Shown here piece after piece: positions 62,962-64,000 of a stretch of DNA of 64,000 bases. Below the pieces are notes generated by a model. That model saw only the letters and a program-made list of their open reading frames with translations, did not search any database and was not told the DNA's origin. Within the stretch, counting starts at the first letter, position 1. Every line of letters starts with the position of its first letter. Origin of the DNA: Ooceraea biroi (Eukaryota; Arthropoda; Insecta; Hymenoptera; Formicidae); assembly GCF_003672135.1 (NCBI RefSeq), contig NC_039514.1, forward strand, positions 6,577,287-6,641,286, in the 5' to 3' direction. A program made the translations under genes and the position numbers.

Positions 62962-64000
62962 AGGGAGTGACTCGATGGGATGCGATCCTCGGAGGGATGC
63001 TCGGCGACGCGTGCGGCTCACCCCGCTTCCTCTTCTCTTCCCTGCGTCGCGATCCTATCCGGACTCTTGTCCGGCACGGGAACAGGCGAAAAAAATAAAG
63101 CACGCACCAAGCGAGAATCAATAATCGCGATCGACGTAATCCGCCACGCCGTATCGCGGATTATCCGGGAGAGATTTGATGCACGATTGATGGCGATTCC
63201 CTCAGGGGCGCTTCGTCCACCTCGGTATTTCGTTCTCCCAGCGACGACGACGAGCCACCCTCGTATTTCAGCGTCGGTGTTTACGCGTCGGCGGCGGGCA
63301 TGGCAGAAGCGGGGCTCGAGCGCGCTGCTGCCACGCTGCAGCGGCCACGACGGCACACGGGGGTGGTTTGCGCGAGACTGAATCGATATTCGCGCTGCTG
63401 AACTTGTCCGGCTCTACCTCTTCTTCTCCATCCCCGCTTAAAAGTGCCTGGAGGGTGAGAGGGGAGGCCCGCCGAGCGCGCACCAGCCATTTAATACGCC
63501 TGCCGAGCGGTGAACCACTCGACAAGATCGCGCACTCGGCTGCATACAAGTCGCGCTTTACCCTGCGAGCTCCCACATTCTTCTGTACGTGGTACCCCGA
63601 AAATTGGGTCAGCAGTGGGGTGATCCCGTAGACAGTGACAGAGGAATGTAGCAAGAGATATTCTCTAACTGTAATACGATAACAAATTTCAACGTAAATT
63701 TAATAAATAATTTAATAAATAAATAATGTATTAAGGATTAATATACCGGAGCTCTGTCTCGCGGTTTTTATTTTATTTATCTCTCGATTTTGCACTAACA
63801 ATCGCGTTTGCGCTTCTCTTCGTTTATACCATGAACATAGTTTAATTATTCGCGCGTAGAGTATTGCAATTGTATAAATAAAAAGACCGCTTTCTTATTT
63901 TATATTTCTTGATAAAAATACAAAATACAGTGCTTCATCGCGAGCATTGATTTTCTACTTGTGGAAAAGATCAATATTTGATTAATTTCTTATTAATCTA
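62651..64000 (-). other. FBXL16 5' UTR/promoter side and beyond
   Basis: CpG-rich DNA upstream of the FBXL16 ATG up to about 63650, then AT-rich to the end of the window. A CT run lies at 62930-62959. The open frames on both strands here have no recognisable domain. The transcription start cannot be fixed from sequence alone. Confidence 0.5.
62930..62959 (+). repeat. CT/GA microsatellite upstream of FBXL16
   Basis: About fifteen TC units 280 bases upstream of the FBXL16 ATG; on the gene's own strand it reads GA. Together with the intron run it brackets the first coding exon. Confidence 0.85.

Noticed and set aside
1..64000. A bacterial-style defence, CRISPR or biosynthetic system
   Set aside because: All recognised genes are intron-containing animal housekeeping or developmental genes; no direct-repeat arrays or operons were seen.

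Overview
The window is animal nuclear DNA, almost certainly from an insect. Genes are split by GT-AG introns, and the proteins are recognisable insect orthologues: Furry, Scratch, CCDC102A, RRS1 and FBXL16. There is a mariner element and AT-rich introns alternate with CpG-rich exons and intergenic DNA. The gene models fit Hymenoptera, possibly an ant or bee, but that placement is an inference and not a proof. No prokaryotic-type operon, CRISPR array or phage is present, and I found no clearly new multi-gene system.

Layout. (1) 3000-17284, + strand: the C-terminal half (24 exons, about 1,821 residues) of furry, the scaffold of NDR/Tricornered kinases; its 5' exons lie left of the window. The 1,950-base intron at 6318-8267 carries two intact antisense tRNA-Ala(AGC) genes and two decayed tRNA-Ala copies. 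(2) 17652-18956, + strand: exon-like pieces of a possible small gene just downstream of furry, with a weak Tctex1-like appearance. (3) 18957-32718: about 14 kb without a supported gene, CpG-rich in places, with purine/pyrimidine tracts and a 165-bp inverted repeat pair at 23023 and 24721. (4) 32719-36320, + strand: a complete three-exon scratch-family zinc-finger gene (517 aa). (5) 39670-45264, + strand: a five-exon gene for a secreted 1,399-residue Pro/Gly/Tyr-rich repeat protein with a BRICHOS-like N-terminus and a Cys-rich tail. (6) 46835-49183, - strand: CCDC102A coiled-coil protein. (7) 49789-51144, - strand: RRS1 ribosome biogenesis factor. (8) 54320-62650, - strand: FBXL16 F-box/LRR gene, 514 aa in seven exons, with a 1,250-bp mariner in its third coding exon's upstream intron.

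The neighbouring genes do not look functionally linked; this is an ordinary run of independent eukaryotic genes. Genes 5 and 6 converge tail to tail near 45.6-46.8 kb, and CCDC102A, RRS1 and FBXL16 are all transcribed leftward. Exon borders were placed by eye from reading-frame continuity, splice consensus and remembered family similarity. All phases close except for one ambiguity at the CCDC102A C-terminus. The most useful second looks are the possible gene after furry, the tRNA cluster, the near-identical inverted repeat inside diverged flanks, the 51-nt repeats of the secreted protein, and the mariner with an open frame but an altered catalytic spacing.
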